A stretch of 64,000 bases of DNA. Origin: Areca catechu. Taxonomy: Eukaryota; Streptophyta; Magnoliopsida; Arecales; Arecaceae. Under the pieces are notes generated by a model. The model did not search any database and had not been told where the DNA came from. It saw nothing but the letters and a program-made list of their open reading frames with translations. Position numbers and translations under genes: made by a program. The stretch is from the NCBI GenBank assembly GCA_021397845.1, contig CM038039.1:8735731-8799730 (forward strand), written 5' to 3'. Below, piece after piece: positions 10,932 to 22,845 of the stretch (position 1 is the stretch's first letter; every line of letters starts with the position of its first letter).

Positions 10932-12441
10932 TGGTGCAGACACCAGGGCTAGAAAGAAACGACGGGTCAATCCCATATCCCTGTGGATCACCTGTGACTA
11001 AGCCCTAAACCTCAATTTTAGTTGAGTCCTGTACAAGCCTAAACCTGTGAATAAGCCCCTAAATCCAATTGAGACCTGTATATATATATATATAACCTAG
11101 TTAATTTTAATTTATTGTTTTGACTTATTATGCTTCAGTAATTTGGTCATATTGAATTCAATTTGATCAAGTTGGGCAAAGTTAGTTTCAATCGAGTCCT
11201 GTAATTAGTTAGGATATCAAGTCCAATTCAAGATTGCAAGCCCAATTCAAGATTGCAAGCCAAGAGGGGACCCAATTCATGGCGCCACATCAACTTGGAC
11301 ATCATCACACGCCACATCATCATCTTGGATGCCTCATGCCATGTCACATGCCACGTCACCATGCCACCTCATCATCACACATGTCATGGTCGGCCACAAG
11401 GATTCAAAGTTCGGTGCCAATTCTAGAAGTCAAGTTTAAGGGGTTTCATGTATCAAGAATTCAAGAAATCAAGAACCTAAGAAGTCCTTCAAGTTCAAGA
11501 GTTCCTTCATATACAAATTCAAGACTCCATCATGAATTTCCAACCAAGAATTCATCTTGGCCCCCCACCTTCATTCAATGTTGTCACCCACTCTATTCCA
11601 AGGGTTGTCACCCAAATAGATGAAGCCAAGAGGGATCAAACACCAAGTATTCAAGACGCTAAAGGGAATTCAAGAGTCTTTGATGCCCAAGGGAAGCCAA
11701 TTCCATGGAGTTTCTTGTCCTTCCAACAAGAACTTAAGCATTTGTAACCCTTACGATTCTTGTTTATGGTCTACAAATACCACCATCAAACCCCTTATAA
11801 TCAATCAAGTTTTTATGAAATAAATTGAGAGTTTTCTCTTAAATCCTTTGCTGTGAGAGCATCGAACTCTGTGAGGGAAAGGGCATGAGATCTTTGGGTG
11901 TGAGGCCTACTTATCCATCCAACCATCCAAAACCCTAATGCCACCTTTCAACCTTCCTTCTCATCTTCATTTCTTTCAACTTTTTCCATCTTCCATGCCT
12001 TATAATCTTTTTCTTGTGACTGATTTCAGGTGATCAAGATCTGAAGTGAAGGTTTCTTTGCCTTGGAACCAACCTCGTTGAAGATCGGAACCCCGAAGAT
12101 CGATAATCTCGAAGTTCTGTCGCGAATCCTAGAGTGCTGAAATCAATCAACATCAAGAGCGCTGCGAATCTTCGTTGGTAAAAAAAATCCACCTCAACTC
12201 TTTAGCTCTGATTCTTTAAAAGTAATACTCCTAGTTTAGGTGATTTCTCAATCATCAAATCCTGTTTTTTTAGTTAGTTTTGTTAATTTACATTGTGTGT
12301 ATCGTAGTTAGTTGACTAGTTGAGTTCATCTGAATACTTTGAGTCTAAAATATGGAAATTATAGAAATTAATCTCTGCTTAATTAAAGATAATTAATCAT
12401 AGGATTGCTAGATTTAGTTTTGCAACTTTCATCCCGCATCA
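10932..12441 (+). repeat. 5' LTR of chromovirus copy A (1510 bp)
   Basis: It starts TGGTGCAGACACC and ends CCCGCATCA. The likely TATA box position reads TACAAATA (11772-11779), as in 34262-34269, whereas the third LTR has TATAAATA (53378-53385). A ~19-bp direct duplication ('CCCAATTCAAGATTGCAAG') is shared with the LTR at 33427 but absent from 52574-54032. Confidence 0.8.
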
Positions 12442-12445
12442 TCCT

Positions 12446-12457
12446 TGGTATCAGAGC
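12446..12457 (+). promoter_or_regulatory. Primer-binding site, initiator-Met type
   Basis: TGGTATCAGAGC follows the LTR end by 4 bp. This is the standard plant primer site complementary to the 3' end of initiator methionine tRNA. Confidence 0.85.
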
Positions 12458-13102
12458 AGGTTAAACTAGGGTTTAATTACTAGTTGCTGAAATTTCTGCA
12501 TACCTAGTTTTAGGCTGAAATTAAATTACATAAAACCATCATAAAAAATACAAAGGAAATATTAATTAATTTTCTATTCATCCTCTACTAATCTGCCATC
12601 TACATATTTAAAAAATTATTTTATTTTCTATAATTTATTGATTTTAGTTTCTTGCATTAGGATTTCATGTGCAGGCATTGTTAATTTAATTTAAGGGCAC
12701 TTTTACTATCTCAGATAAGGGAGGGATTTCATCACCCTTCCTTGGCCCAAACAACGTCCTTTGCATTGAACCAAGCCTAATTAAAAATAACTAGAAATCT
12801 AAAGTAGCTTAGGGACACCAATAAGGTCGGGTTCCAAGTATTGTGTGAAAGCTAGTGCACCAAATCCTTCGATTATTTCTTGAATCTGATGTCTAAGGCT
12901 AGAGGTCCAGAGGCAAATGCCCTAAGCGGACTCGTAGTTTTTAATTAGGATCCTATGAAAGCAGGAGGAGCCTTCCATGATTCCACTTCTTACCTGGCCA
13001 ATGGACAAGGTAATTATTAAATTGGTTATAAATTGAGCTGATCCATTCTACTTGAGCTCTAGGTCTAGGAAACCCTAGTACAATATTGTGTGTTTGCATT
13101 GC

Positions 13103-14467
13103 ATGGCCACTAGATCAGGAACACCATATCAGCATACTCAAACCCAACCCAATCCCACTATGGATCCTAATATTGAGGCTTTAATAAGATCTATGATTGA
13201 ACAATTTAGGCAACTCAATACTAGGTTTGACTAGATGGACGAGAGACTAAGTAACCTTAAGGAATCCCAGGCGACCCGTTCAGATTCTGAGACACCTGGA
13301 CCCACTCCCCCAAGAGCCCAACATAGGGAAGTCACACGTGACCCTAATCCTAGGCGCCAAACCCTTGATGTGAATGACCAGGAAGAAAGGATCCTTAGGA
13401 ACATACGACTTGATGCACCTACCTTTGATGGAAGTTTAGATCTTAAGATTTATACTGATTGGGAGAGTGACATGGACTAGTACTTCAAATGGTATGAAAT
13501 ATTGGAAGAGAGAAATTTAAATTTGCTAAGTTTAGACTAGTCCGATAAGCTAGATTGTACTGGAAAAATGTAAAACGACTGAACCAACAAAGAGAAGATT
13601 TGCCTATAGTTACATGGAGAGCTATGAAGATTAGACTTAGAAAAAAATACCTACCCTTGTCCTATAAACAAAAATTGTTGGATCAATGGCAAAAGTTATC
13701 TCGAGGTAACAAATCAGTATCATAATATATAGCCAAATTCGATAAATTTGTTATGAGGTGTAGTGTAGTTGAGTCGAAAGCTATTACCTTATCTAGGTTT
13801 AGAGCATGCCTACATGAGGATATCCAGAGAAAATTATTCTTGAGAGAAGTTCATGATTTAGAACAAGCCTACCAGACTGTTAGGGATTGTGAGAGATTCT
13901 AGAGAAAACCATTACCCGCCAACCTGAGCCTAGTAGGTTTAATGCCCCTGGAAGTAGACCTAGCACGAGCCAATTTCTAAATAGCCGACCCAATCCTACC
14001 TCCCAACCAGTTCGTAGGGATAACAAAGGTAAGGCACTTGAAGTCCAAAGAGATATGAACCAAATTGCACAATGTTTTAGGTATCATAAAATAGGCCATT
14101 TAGCTGCTCAATGCCCTGTACGAGCCTTACATATAGGAGAGTGTGAAGAAGAGAACTTAAAAAATATTGAAGAATGTGAGGAAAAAGTTTATGAAGCTGA
14201 AAAAAATTTGGTAGAAGAATATGAAGGTGATGAAGAACCCATAGAGTCATCTGATCTACTAGAAGTAGTTAAATACATTCTAGCTCAGACCAAGAAGAAT
14301 GAGGACCAGCGTAGGACTAATATCCTACAAACCATTATTAAATTAGGGGATAAAGTTTGCAAGATTATTATAGATAGCAGAAGTTGTGTTAACACCATAT
14401 CTACAAATACTGTTAAGAACTTAGGTTTACCTACAACACTACATCCTAGCTCATGTAAGGTATCCTA
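13103..14467 (+). pseudogene. gag and protease of chromovirus copy A
   Basis: The gag frame starts at ATG 13103 and encodes an acidic, coiled N-terminus, then 'IRLDAPTFDGSLD.KIYTDWE', the usual start of the Retrotrans_gag domain in chromoviruses. Stops occur early (about 13232 and 13478) and again through the core. A zinc knuckle 'CFRYHKIGHLAAQC' is at about 14082, and its second Cys is replaced by Tyr. The retropepsin motif at about 14370 reads IIIDSRS, where D-S-G would be expected, followed by 'LGLPT'. The polyprotein therefore cannot be made intact. Copy C has the complementary state: knuckle Cys present but His changed, and DSG intact. Confidence 0.8.
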
Positions 14468-14600
14468 ATTGATGCGACATCTATTCCTATTAAGTTACAA
14501 TGCCAGGTCCCAGTCCAAATTCAATCCTACCAAAAGAAAATATGGTGTGATGTGATTCCAATGGGGGTTAGTAGCATTATATTAGACAGACCCTGGTTGT

Positions 14601-16170
14601 ATGACCATGATGCTACCCTTTTTGGTCGAACCAACTCATGTTCCTTTAACCATCATGGAAGAGAATTTTCTCATCAATTCAACCCCACCTAAGGATAATG
14701 TTAAAAGAGGGTCTAGTAATTTGAGGAAAAAGGAACCAAGATTAAACCTAATCACTGCCAAGGAATTAGAGCACGAAATTATTGAAGGTTCAATAGTCTG
14801 GATTTTGACCACTAAGGAAGTTCATGACCAACCTCGGAAGGAATACTCTAAGGAGAATTTAGAATTTCTGAAAGAGTTTAAGGATGTGTTCCCTGAAGAC
14901 CTCCCTGATTGCCTACCACCATTAAGGGACATACAACACGCCATAGACTTGGTCCCAAGAGCTACCTTACCAAATCTACCATACTATAGGATGAACCCTA
15001 CTGAACATAGGGAATTACGGAGGCGAGTTAAGGATCTTCTTAGAAAAAGATTTATTAGAGAAAGTTTAAGCCCATGTGCCATTCCAGCTCTTTTGACTCC
15101 TAAGAAAGATGGCACTTGGAGGATGTGTGTTGATAGTAGAGCCATCAACAAGATCACAGTGAAATATCGATTTCCTATACCTCGACTTGATGACATGCTA
15201 GATATGATGGTCGATGCTACCATCTTTTAAAGATTGACATGAAGAATGGCTATCATCGGGTTAGAATTAGATACGAGGATGAATGGAAAACCATATTTAA
15301 GACTAAGAATGGCTTATATTAATGGTTAGTAATGCCTTTTGGCCTATCAAATGTACCTAGTACTTTTATGAGAATTATGACTCAAGTTCTGAAAGCTTTT
15401 ATTGGAAAATTCATAGTAGTCTATTTTGATGATATCCTTATATATAGTAAAACTAAGAAGGCTCATTTAGACTATCTTCGACAAGTGTGCCAAGCCCTTA
15501 GGGAGAATAGTCTTTATGCAAACTTGAAGAAGTGTAGTTTCATGACTCCAAGGATTATTTTCCTAGGTTTTGTAGTGACTGCAGAAGGCATGTCTGCTGA
15601 TTCTGAGAAGATTGTACACAACATTCGTAGTTTTCATGGATTAGCCACCTTCTATAGAAAATTTATTCGAGGATTTAGTACAATCGTGGCACCTATTACT
15701 GATTGTCTTAGGAAGGAAACCTTTGAGTGGACCTAGAATGCTAATAGAGCCTTCCTCAAGGACAAGATGACCTAGGCTCCAATTTTGAGGCTACCTAACT
15801 TTTCGAAAGCTTTTGAAGTAGCTTGTGATGCCTCAGGAGTAGGAATTGGAGGAGTCTTGAGTCAGGAAAATCATCCAATTGCTTTCTTTAGTGATAAGTT
15901 GAATGATGCTAAATTGAAGTATTCAACTTATGATAAAGAGTTATATGCGGTGGTCCAAGCCCTAAGATACTGGAGACACTATTTGCTACCACATGAGTTT
16001 ATTCTTTACTCAGACCATGAAGCACTCCAATTCCTTAACTCGGAAAAGAAATTGAACCCAAGGCATGGTACATGGGTAGAGTATATTTAAGCTTATACTT
16101 TTATCTTGAAACACCATGCAGGTATTGAGAATTGAGTCGCTAATGCCCTTGTAAACGTTTTATGTTCTTG
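14601..16170 (+). pseudogene. Reverse transcriptase and RNase H of chromovirus copy A
   Basis: Frames 14601-15230, 15332-15736 and 15785-16090 carry a Ty3 reverse transcriptase: 'LTPKKDGTWRMCVDSRAINK', 'IPRLDDMLD', 'MPFGLSNVPSTFMRIM' and the catalytic box YFDDILIYS (from 15422), which is intact. RNase H follows with its acidic residues in 'ACDASG', 'YDKELYAVV' and 'YSDHEAL'. Frames are broken near 15230, 15320 and 15736 and by stops at about 16088 and 16132. The product would copy element RNA into DNA in the particle, but it cannot be translated whole. Confidence 0.85.
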
Positions 16171-16329
16171 AACTGTATTAGTACTAAACTTGTAGGGTTT
16201 GAAAAGTTAAAGGATGAATATGAGAATTGCACTGATTTTGGTAAAATTTATAAAGCAGTTGAACAATGACCGTCTAGTTTGTATAGTAAATATACTATTC
16301 AAGATGGTTACCTTTTTAGGAAAAGTAAA

Positions 16330-17299
16330 CAATGTATTCCTAGCACTTCTCTTAGAGACTTCTTAATTTATGAAACACATAATGGAGGTTTAGCTGAACA
16401 TTTCGGTAGAAATAAGACCATTTTAGTACTGGAGAATCAATTTTATTAGCCAAATCTTAAGAAGAATGTTGCCCAAATCGTGGCTAGATGTCGAACTTGT
16501 GCTATTGCCAAACAGCAAAAGCAAAACACTAGCCTATATACCCCACTTTCAATATCGTATTGTCCTTAGCAAGATCTTAGCATGTATTTTGTTCTTGGAT
16601 TACCTAAGACCATGAGAAGACATGATTCTATTTTTGTTGTGGTAGATAGGTTCTCAAAGATGGAGCACTTTCTACCATGTTCCCAAACTTATGATGCTTC
16701 TAAGGTAGCTAAGTTATTTCTAAATGAAATAGTCAGACTACATAATGTACCTAGAACCATAGTATCCGATAGAGATGTACGATTCACCAGTTACTTCTAG
16801 AAAACTCTCTAACACTTGTTAGGGACTAAACTTAAATTTTCTACTACTTATCACCCTCAAATAGATGGCTAGACTGAAGTCGTGAATCGGAGTCTAGGGA
16901 ACTTACTTAGATGTCTAGTTGGTGAGAATATTGTCAATTAGGACTTATTGCTGTCTAGAGCTGAAGTTGTATACAATAGCTCAATTAACAGATCCACCGG
17001 AAAAGCCCATTTGAAATTGTCCATGGGTACAAGCCAAGAAAGCCTTTAGATCTTATTCCTTGACCCATCTATGAATGCATTTATGAGTCTACAGAGTCAT
17101 ATGCACAGCATATTAGAAAACTGCACAAGAAAATAAGTGAAAAGATTAAAGAAAGCAATGAATTATATAAACATATAACTGATTCAAGAAAAAGACTCAA
17201 AGAATTTGATGAAGGAGACTTTTTATGGTCAGGCTTCGACCTGAATGGTTTCTACCTGGAACCATGAAGCAATTACATGCCTGTAAGTACAGGACCATA
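16330..17299 (+). pseudogene. Integrase of chromovirus copy A, truncated
   Basis: An H2C2 zinc region ('ETHNGGLAEHFG'...'CRTCAIAK') at about 16375-16515 is followed by the catalytic core: 'SMYFVLGLPKTMRRHDSIFVV' (the first catalytic Asp position reads Tyr; copy C has Asp), 'IVSDRDVRFTSYF' with the second Asp, and 'YHPQ.DG' at about 16850. Several stops interrupt it. The C-terminal part with 'RKPLDLIP' and the basic linker runs to about 17299, where homology ends. No chromodomain remains. Confidence 0.8.
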
Positions 17300-17338
17300 G
17301 TGCAGCAAACCCTCAGAGCAATGCAAGGATGACTAAAG

Positions 17339-17374
17339 AGAAATGGCATTAGAAATGGTGTTAGAAATGGCGTT
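17339..17374. repeat. 12-bp unit in three tandem copies
   Basis: AGAAATGGCATT, AGAAATGGTGTT and AGAAATGGCGTT follow each other directly. It is a small minisatellite near the E2/chromovirus junction. Confidence 0.85.
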
Positions 17375-17902
17375 GCTAGGAGCGAATGGCAGTTGATCCA
17401 AGGAAATTCTCTTCCTTATATTGAGACTAGCGAAATTCAAAAGCCCTCATCCACAACGGGCTCCTGGGCATGCCACGTGCGGTCGCCCTAATGGATCAGG
17501 GCCTCAACTAATGTGCTGGGAGGGATCACCAAAAGGCTGCAGCCACGATGATCCCTGTACCCATGCACATTAATTATGGATTTGATCGCCACTACCTCTC
17601 CAAGTGACGACATGGCAGTCACTACAGCCCCGGTAAGCAAGTAAGCTAAAAATTCTCCTTTATATATGAACTTCTTATTTGTTTTGCAGCCCAAAACAAG
17701 AAGCCTATATTCACAAGAATACAACACTTGGAAAGCATCATGGTATACACAAAAAAAGGAAAAATTGCTCGTTAATTCATGAGAGTTTGTCAGTTATATG
17801 CCAAAGGAAGGAAAAGAAGAAATACAGGGCCTGAAGCCGAACAAGTCCCTAAGGATCAGCCGAGAGGGATCCAGCATCGCAAGATTGAAGTATATTATCA
17901 AT

Positions 17903-19041
17903 CTAGGCAGAAAGGGTCTCCTCAACTTGAGCTAGATCCAGAGAGTCTTCAGCCTGGACTCCCTCTTTAGTCGGGATTCCCTCTTTGGCCTGAACTCCCT
18001 CTTCAACCTGAATAGGAATTACATCCGAGTCCTCGGCTATGATTGGAATTTCTTCCTTCAGGCCTGGCATCTCTTCAGTCTCCTCAGCCTGGACCGGAGT
18101 TATACCTGAGTCCTCGGCTACAACTGGGATTTTATCTCTCCAGCTCGGCATCTCTTCCTCCTCCTCTACGGCCCCGATCTCCTCCTCTTCCTCCTCAATG
18201 TCAAAGGTGGGGATGCTAAAAAGATCAAGATCAGGGAAGACTTCACTGACCTTGGCGAGTCCGTCATTAAAGCCATGCTAATAGCTGTATAAACTCGCTT
18301 CATTCATCTCTTGCTGGAACTCTGAGGACTTCCTGAAATCCATAACAGCTCTAGTCGCTTGCTCTTTCATGGCTTCGAATTCCCTCCTGGCTGCTTCGAC
18401 CTCCAAAGTCGCCTCTTCGGCTCTTGAAGATGCCTCCTCAGCTCTCAAAGATGCCTCGTCGACCCTCTTGGTTGCCTCCTCAGCCACCTTGGTCAGGTCC
18501 TCAATCCTCTCCTGATCCTCCTTGGCGGAATGTTCCAAGGAGTCAATCTGCTTCTTACTCCTCCTTAATTCTGCCCCCTGCCCTACGATCGTCAAGTGAG
18601 CATTCTTCAGCTCGCCCTTCAGGATCCGAACTTCGGCATCCACACGAGTAAGCCGATTCTCCAACCGTGAATGAGGCTATCAACGCTCTCCAGGCCCTCT
18701 TCCATGAAAGTAAAGTCGTAGACCAACTATACCAACAAAACAAGGTGTAAGATCAGTCACAGACTGAACGAAGAAACCTTAACGAAGAAAGGATGCAGGA
18801 GAAATAGAAGACTGGCCTTTAAATGGTCTTTCGTATAGAGCAAGACACCCGACGGGAGGTTTATGTACACGCTCTTCAGGCATAGGAAGTATTAAAGGAA
18901 ACCCTTCGGGAACGTGATAACGCTCTCGAAGGTGGGTAATCTTTCCCGGTGAGACGGAGTTGGAAACCAACTCCGGACTCACCACATCATCAGTCCCAGA
19001 AGGCCCAACCTTTCCTTTTGACTTCCTACGGTCTCAGCCAT
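17903..19041 (-). pseudogene. Antisense gene of E2: PF04195-like N-terminus, coiled coil, acidic tail
   Basis: Minus-strand ATG at 19041 opens a short frame. After a frameshift, 18985-18779 encodes 'SPGKITHLRERYHVPEGF', 'PEERVHKPPVGCLALYE' and 'PFKG', the recognisable N-terminal part of the PF04195-type domain. The middle and end of that domain, present in E1, are missing: the sequence passes within ~100 bp to the coiled coil (18664-18278, 'RVDEASLRAEEASSRAEEA'). After one in-frame stop, 'GFNDGLAKVSEVFPDLDLF' and an acidic tail follow, with internally repeated 'IPVVAEDSGITPVQAEE'-like units ending at 17903. The order matches E1, which makes it a family trait. Function unknown. Confidence 0.65.
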
Positions 19042-19661
19042 GACAAAAGAATGAAACAAAGAAACGAAAAGAAGATTCTACCTGTGGAAGGGACCGATGG
19101 CCAAGAACAGGGAAGGCTGGACCAAAGTTGAAGGTATGCAAGGATAAAGAAGCTTCCTCAGCCAGACCTTTTCTCCTCCTCATAAAGGACAAAGAAACTC
19201 CAGGGCGACATCTCGATAGACGGAACCTTCTCCCCAAAACTGCCACGGACGCTCGGGATGGGTGCGCAATCCCAAACAGCCCTAAACTGATTTGATGCGG
19301 AATGGACCAGAGGTTATAACCTGCACAAATCAACGGCTAAAGTGGAACGCACCTCTTATCCAAAGGATGGGAAGAGCCCACGACCGTCGCTCAAATCCCA
19401 ACCAAAAGATCGGTTGAACCATCGCATAACAGAAAAAGGAGGGATAGCCCCTGGTCCGCCAACCCCTTTTTCACACCCCAATCAGGGGATGACAGCTATC
19501 CATCACCTGATCCTCGAATCAGCCAGCAGTTATGACAGACGGTCCAATCAGAGATTTTGTAATCATCTGTCGCACCATTTCCTAGGGGAAAATGACAAAC
19601 TAGTAATACTCTCACTCTTCGAGCCAGATTGTCGCTTCGAAAACTAAGAGTATGGGGCAAC

Positions 19662-20504
19662 CGTTGGGATATGTCGGTTCAAGCACAAATTAGCTACCGG
19701 TTCGACCGACCGAAAACATTTCTCCCGAACGTGCATTTCAAACCAAAGCGTCTGGAAGAAACCGAGCAACTGACGGGCAAGCCGAAGCCGAAGCTCTCAA
19801 CTTCATCTAAAGAGTCACCCTGTGGCCCCTGCTGAAGACAGGGCCGTCAGCCTAAACCGAAAACATGATCTTCACTATCAGCCGAAGACACAGTCTTCGG
19901 TCTACGTTGAAGACAAAGTCTTCAATATTTGCCGAAAGCATGATCTTCGATCTGTCTCAAAAGAGTCCGAAGACAAAGACGCCCCTTCAATTCGGCTACA
20001 GATTTTTTCCGAAAAAGAAGCCTGAAGACAGATCTCCGATCTGTCTCAGATATCCACGAACGTGACAAATAACGATTATCGTCGACTACTTAACTACCTC
20101 CAGAGCACGACCATGACACGTGATCATTAACTCCAGTGGCAACATCTCCGGCCTAGCCAGAACCGTTTAGTAACCATCCACGATTGCAAATTGAGGGAAA
20201 GGAATTAACTCCCCCATTATAACCGCTGGAGGAAGAACGGAACCGCAGGCCGGACAACTTAATATAAATACTAGTAAGAGATGACATTCGAGGTAAGGCA
20301 CAAGATACTCCTATAAATTTCAGTCTTTTCCTCTCCATTTATCCTCCTCAGAATCTTTTACATTCTGTGGCTGGAGCCCATCTCTGACTTAGACATCGGA
20401 ATGTCCATCGCCGGAGCAATTCCGGGCAGGAATTTATTTTGCAGATGGAACGGACCTGCGATCCAGTAGCTTCACCCGGTCGAAAAAAGAATTCTACGTC
20501 AATA
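19662..20504 (+). repeat. 3' LTR of E2 (843 bp)
   Basis: The start reads CGTTGGGATATG, where E1 has TGTTATGATATG, and the end reads TACGTCAATA, where E1 has CACGTCAACA. Both termini carry single transitions. The TATA box TATAAATA lies at 20263-20270 in plus orientation. Similarity to 4753-5600 is clear at both ends and round the TATA box, lower in the middle. Confidence 0.75.
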
Positions 20505-21639
20505 GATATTTAAATATTTATAATTTTTTATTTAAAAAATAAATATTAATATAGTATTATTAAAATATCAATTAAAAAATATAAATAAAAAAATCAAAAT
20601 TTTTTTATTTATATCTAGATTATATTTTAAATAAAATTTAAATTTAATTGATTCGCACATAAAATTATATTTTAAATTTATGATCGATGATAAGATTTCT
20701 GCCAACCCGACGATCTTAGCAGTAATCCACTCCTCTTTGCTGACATGCGAGTGATGGCAACCAACCGTTCTCTGAAATGTCGATCCCCTTGGTGGGTAAG
20801 ATAAGACTGGTGTACAGGTCGTTCAAGAAATTATTAGACTGACCCGGTCGAGACGACCAATCCCGATCGTTGAGGCACGCCGCACGCGTATTTTTGATCT
20901 TGAACGGTTTAAATATAACAGCGTAACGTGGCGGATGATTATTGGACTGATCTATTTGATCGGATCCATCGTCGTACCTTCCAGTCTGCCCTGGATGCTG
21001 GAATAATTCATCGACTCTTTTTTTTTTTCCATGGAAAATTTCAGTGTACCGGGCCCACCTTTGAATTTTTAAAAAGAGAAAAAAAAAGGCGATGGGAAAG
21101 TATGAAGGGGCATCTTGAAGTACTGATTTTTAAATCTTATATTATAAAATTATTCATAATTTTTAATTGATAAATTATGCTGACTATAGACGCCTGTTGA
21201 TGTTAAATATGATAATGATAATAATTTATCAAACAGGAGAGGTTTGTTTCTGGTGTGGTGTTATTGTTATTGTTTATCATTAAATAATTTAAGAAACACT
21301 GCTACCTGCTTCCTTTTATATTAAATAAATTATCGACGACTACGAGTTTTTTTTTTTAATTATTTTTTTAAGTTTTAGGTGTTTGAATTGTTCGAGCGGG
21401 TTCCCGCGACTTGCCAGCCGAATTCACATAAAGCTCACGTCCAATTGGGAATTTCTACCATAAATATTTCCTGTTTTTGGATTTAATGCCAAGACGAGTT
21501 TGGTCAACGGCATCTGGATCAAAGCCATTAATTATATATTAATATTATATAATCTTAAGCGGATTTGAGCTCGATCATGCTTGGCATCAAGATTATCTTA
21601 ATCTTTTAATATAAATCCGTCAATCGACAAATCCCACTT

Positions 21640-21900
21640 CCCGTCACGGATCTCCATATTCCTTTCATATCTTTTGACTAATTTTATCCGAAGCATAGGA
21701 TTCTCTTTTTTTTTTTAAAAAAAAAAAATATAGAATAGGATTCTCATTCCCTTTCCACTTTTTTTTAAAAAAAAATAGAATAGGATTCTCATTCTCTCCT
21801 TTTGGCTAATTTATCTGAAGCATGGGATTTTTTTTTCTTTCGGAGTACAGAGAAGGATTCTCGTGCCCTTTTCTTTATTTTTTTTTTAAAAAAAATCAGC
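21640..21900. repeat. Degenerate direct repeats with T(n)A(n) hairpins
   Basis: Units containing 'ATAGGATTCTCATTC' recur three to four times, each beside a run of 8-12 T followed by 7-12 A, which can fold back on itself. It looks like local amplification of a poly-T/poly-A junction. Confidence 0.6.
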
Positions 21901-21959
21901 ACTTTGTATATATAGATAAAAAAATATAAGAACGGGTTCAGACGACCAAGGTATACTGA

Positions 21960-22139
21960 ACAAAACAGTCCAATTCAATATAATACAAAACCGTCATATA
22001 GAAGATATAAAATACCAATAATAAAGAAGAATTATATAGGAGGAAAAAACTAAACAGCCCAATTCAATATAACACAAAATTGTGACATGGAAGATACGAA
22101 ATATCAATAGCAAGGAAGAATTACATAATAGAAAAAACA
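21960..22139. repeat. Tandem pair of ~89-bp units
   Basis: 'ACAGTCCAATTCAATATAA' at 21965 and 'ACAGCCCAATTCAATATAA' at 22054 mark two direct copies with similar continuation through 'AGAAGAATTA'. The second copy differs by scattered substitutions. Not coding. Confidence 0.7.
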
Positions 22140-22257
22140 AGGTTGATACACAGCAAAAATTCAGCTATTATTAACTAAAATTCAAAATTTTCACCATTAT
22201 TGAATCAAAAGGCAATAAATAAAAAGAGCCACGATCATTATTTTTTTATTAAAAAAA

Positions 22258-22470
22258 GGGATAGAGGGTTAAATTCGATGTAGCTACCCCGTAGATATCC
22301 ATTATATCAAGTAATATTCGATTCAAGATATTTAAATTTTACAATCTTTTATTGTCTAGAAATGAGTATACCAATCTCATATGACTAAGATGCTGACTGA
22401 TAAAATTAAAAAAAAAAATAAATTTCTCATACACATCAATTATTATGGGTCTCTGGAATCACGATCACTG
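22258..22470 (-). mobile_element. SINE-like copy 1, 5'-truncated
   Basis: It is similar to 22846-23131 over its tail and body: 'TTAAATTCGATGTAGCTACC' with 'CCCGTAG', 'AATGAGTATACCAA' and a weaker match round 22430-22465. The tRNA-like head is not present. Orientation (minus) follows from the copy that has a head. Confidence 0.5.
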
Positions 22471-22845
22471 GTTCCTAATTACCATCGAAGATGTTGCCGT
22501 CATGTTATAATAATGTTAGCGTTGAAGAAATAACCAATAAGTTAAAGTTGCAGAAGGGCTTGATCTGTAGAGAGTCGCATGACATGCAAGATAGCCTTCC
22601 CTTTCAACTTACTTTCATGGCTTTTTCTCAAGAATTTTTTTGTCGCTATTTTTTTTTACAAAAAAAAAAACCGTCCAAGGTCTGTAGATGCGTTATTTCA
22701 ACAAATTTTATCCTTTTTTGAGTGTAGGAGTGGGGCCACAATCTGAATTCTCGCATTTATCTCTCTCCAAAAAATATTTTTAGTGAATACATATTGGTAG
22801 CACTATTTTTTTATCTTTTGATAGAAAGATTTTTTTTTTTTGATG

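Larger units (their letters stand above)
10932..17299 (+). mobile_element. Chromovirus-like Ty3 element, copy A, 3'-truncated
   Basis: It shows a 5' LTR (10932-12441), an initiator-Met primer site, a gag with a zinc-knuckle remnant, a protease, reverse transcriptase, RNase H and integrase in the Ty3 order. The match to copy C stops at about 17299, before the chromodomain and 3' LTR, where the E2-related sequence begins. Many stops and frameshifts are present. The element sits at ACCGG (10927-10931) in the LTR of copy A of the Athila-like family. Confidence 0.8.
17300..20504 (+). mobile_element. E2: second antisense-gene LTR element, 5'-truncated
   Basis: It ends in a 3' LTR (19662-20504) related to that of E1, with a PPT just before it. 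Its internal region carries the same kind of minus-strand gene. The left junction at about 17300 cuts the chromovirus integrase region. No 5' LTR or pol is seen, so it is either a truncated insertion or a rearranged fragment. A region at about 17460-17650 resembles 790-980 of E1. Confidence 0.65.
20505..22257. other. Gene-free region, AT-rich with scattered unique sequence
   Basis: 20505-20690 is AT-rich. 20690-21060 is more balanced sequence with a short frame (20928-21170) that shows no motif I know. 21180-21640 has no recognisable feature. Two repeat patches within it are listed separately. Confidence 0.5.

Noticed and set aside
10245..10952. Overlapping frames on both strands (also near 26042-26828 and 32736-33447)
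   Set aside because: They lie in the GC-rich part of the Athila-like LTR. Different copies open different frames, so none is conserved as protein.
11234..11623. His-rich 129-codon frame, also at 33724-34113
   Set aside because: It lies wholly inside the chromovirus LTR and comes from CATCAT/CACC-rich LTR sequence. It is not open in the third LTR.
20928..21170. 80-codon frame beginning MADDYWTDLFDRIHRR
   Set aside because: No family recognised. The frame ends in low-complexity Phe, Lys and Ile from T/A runs, with no partner exon visible.
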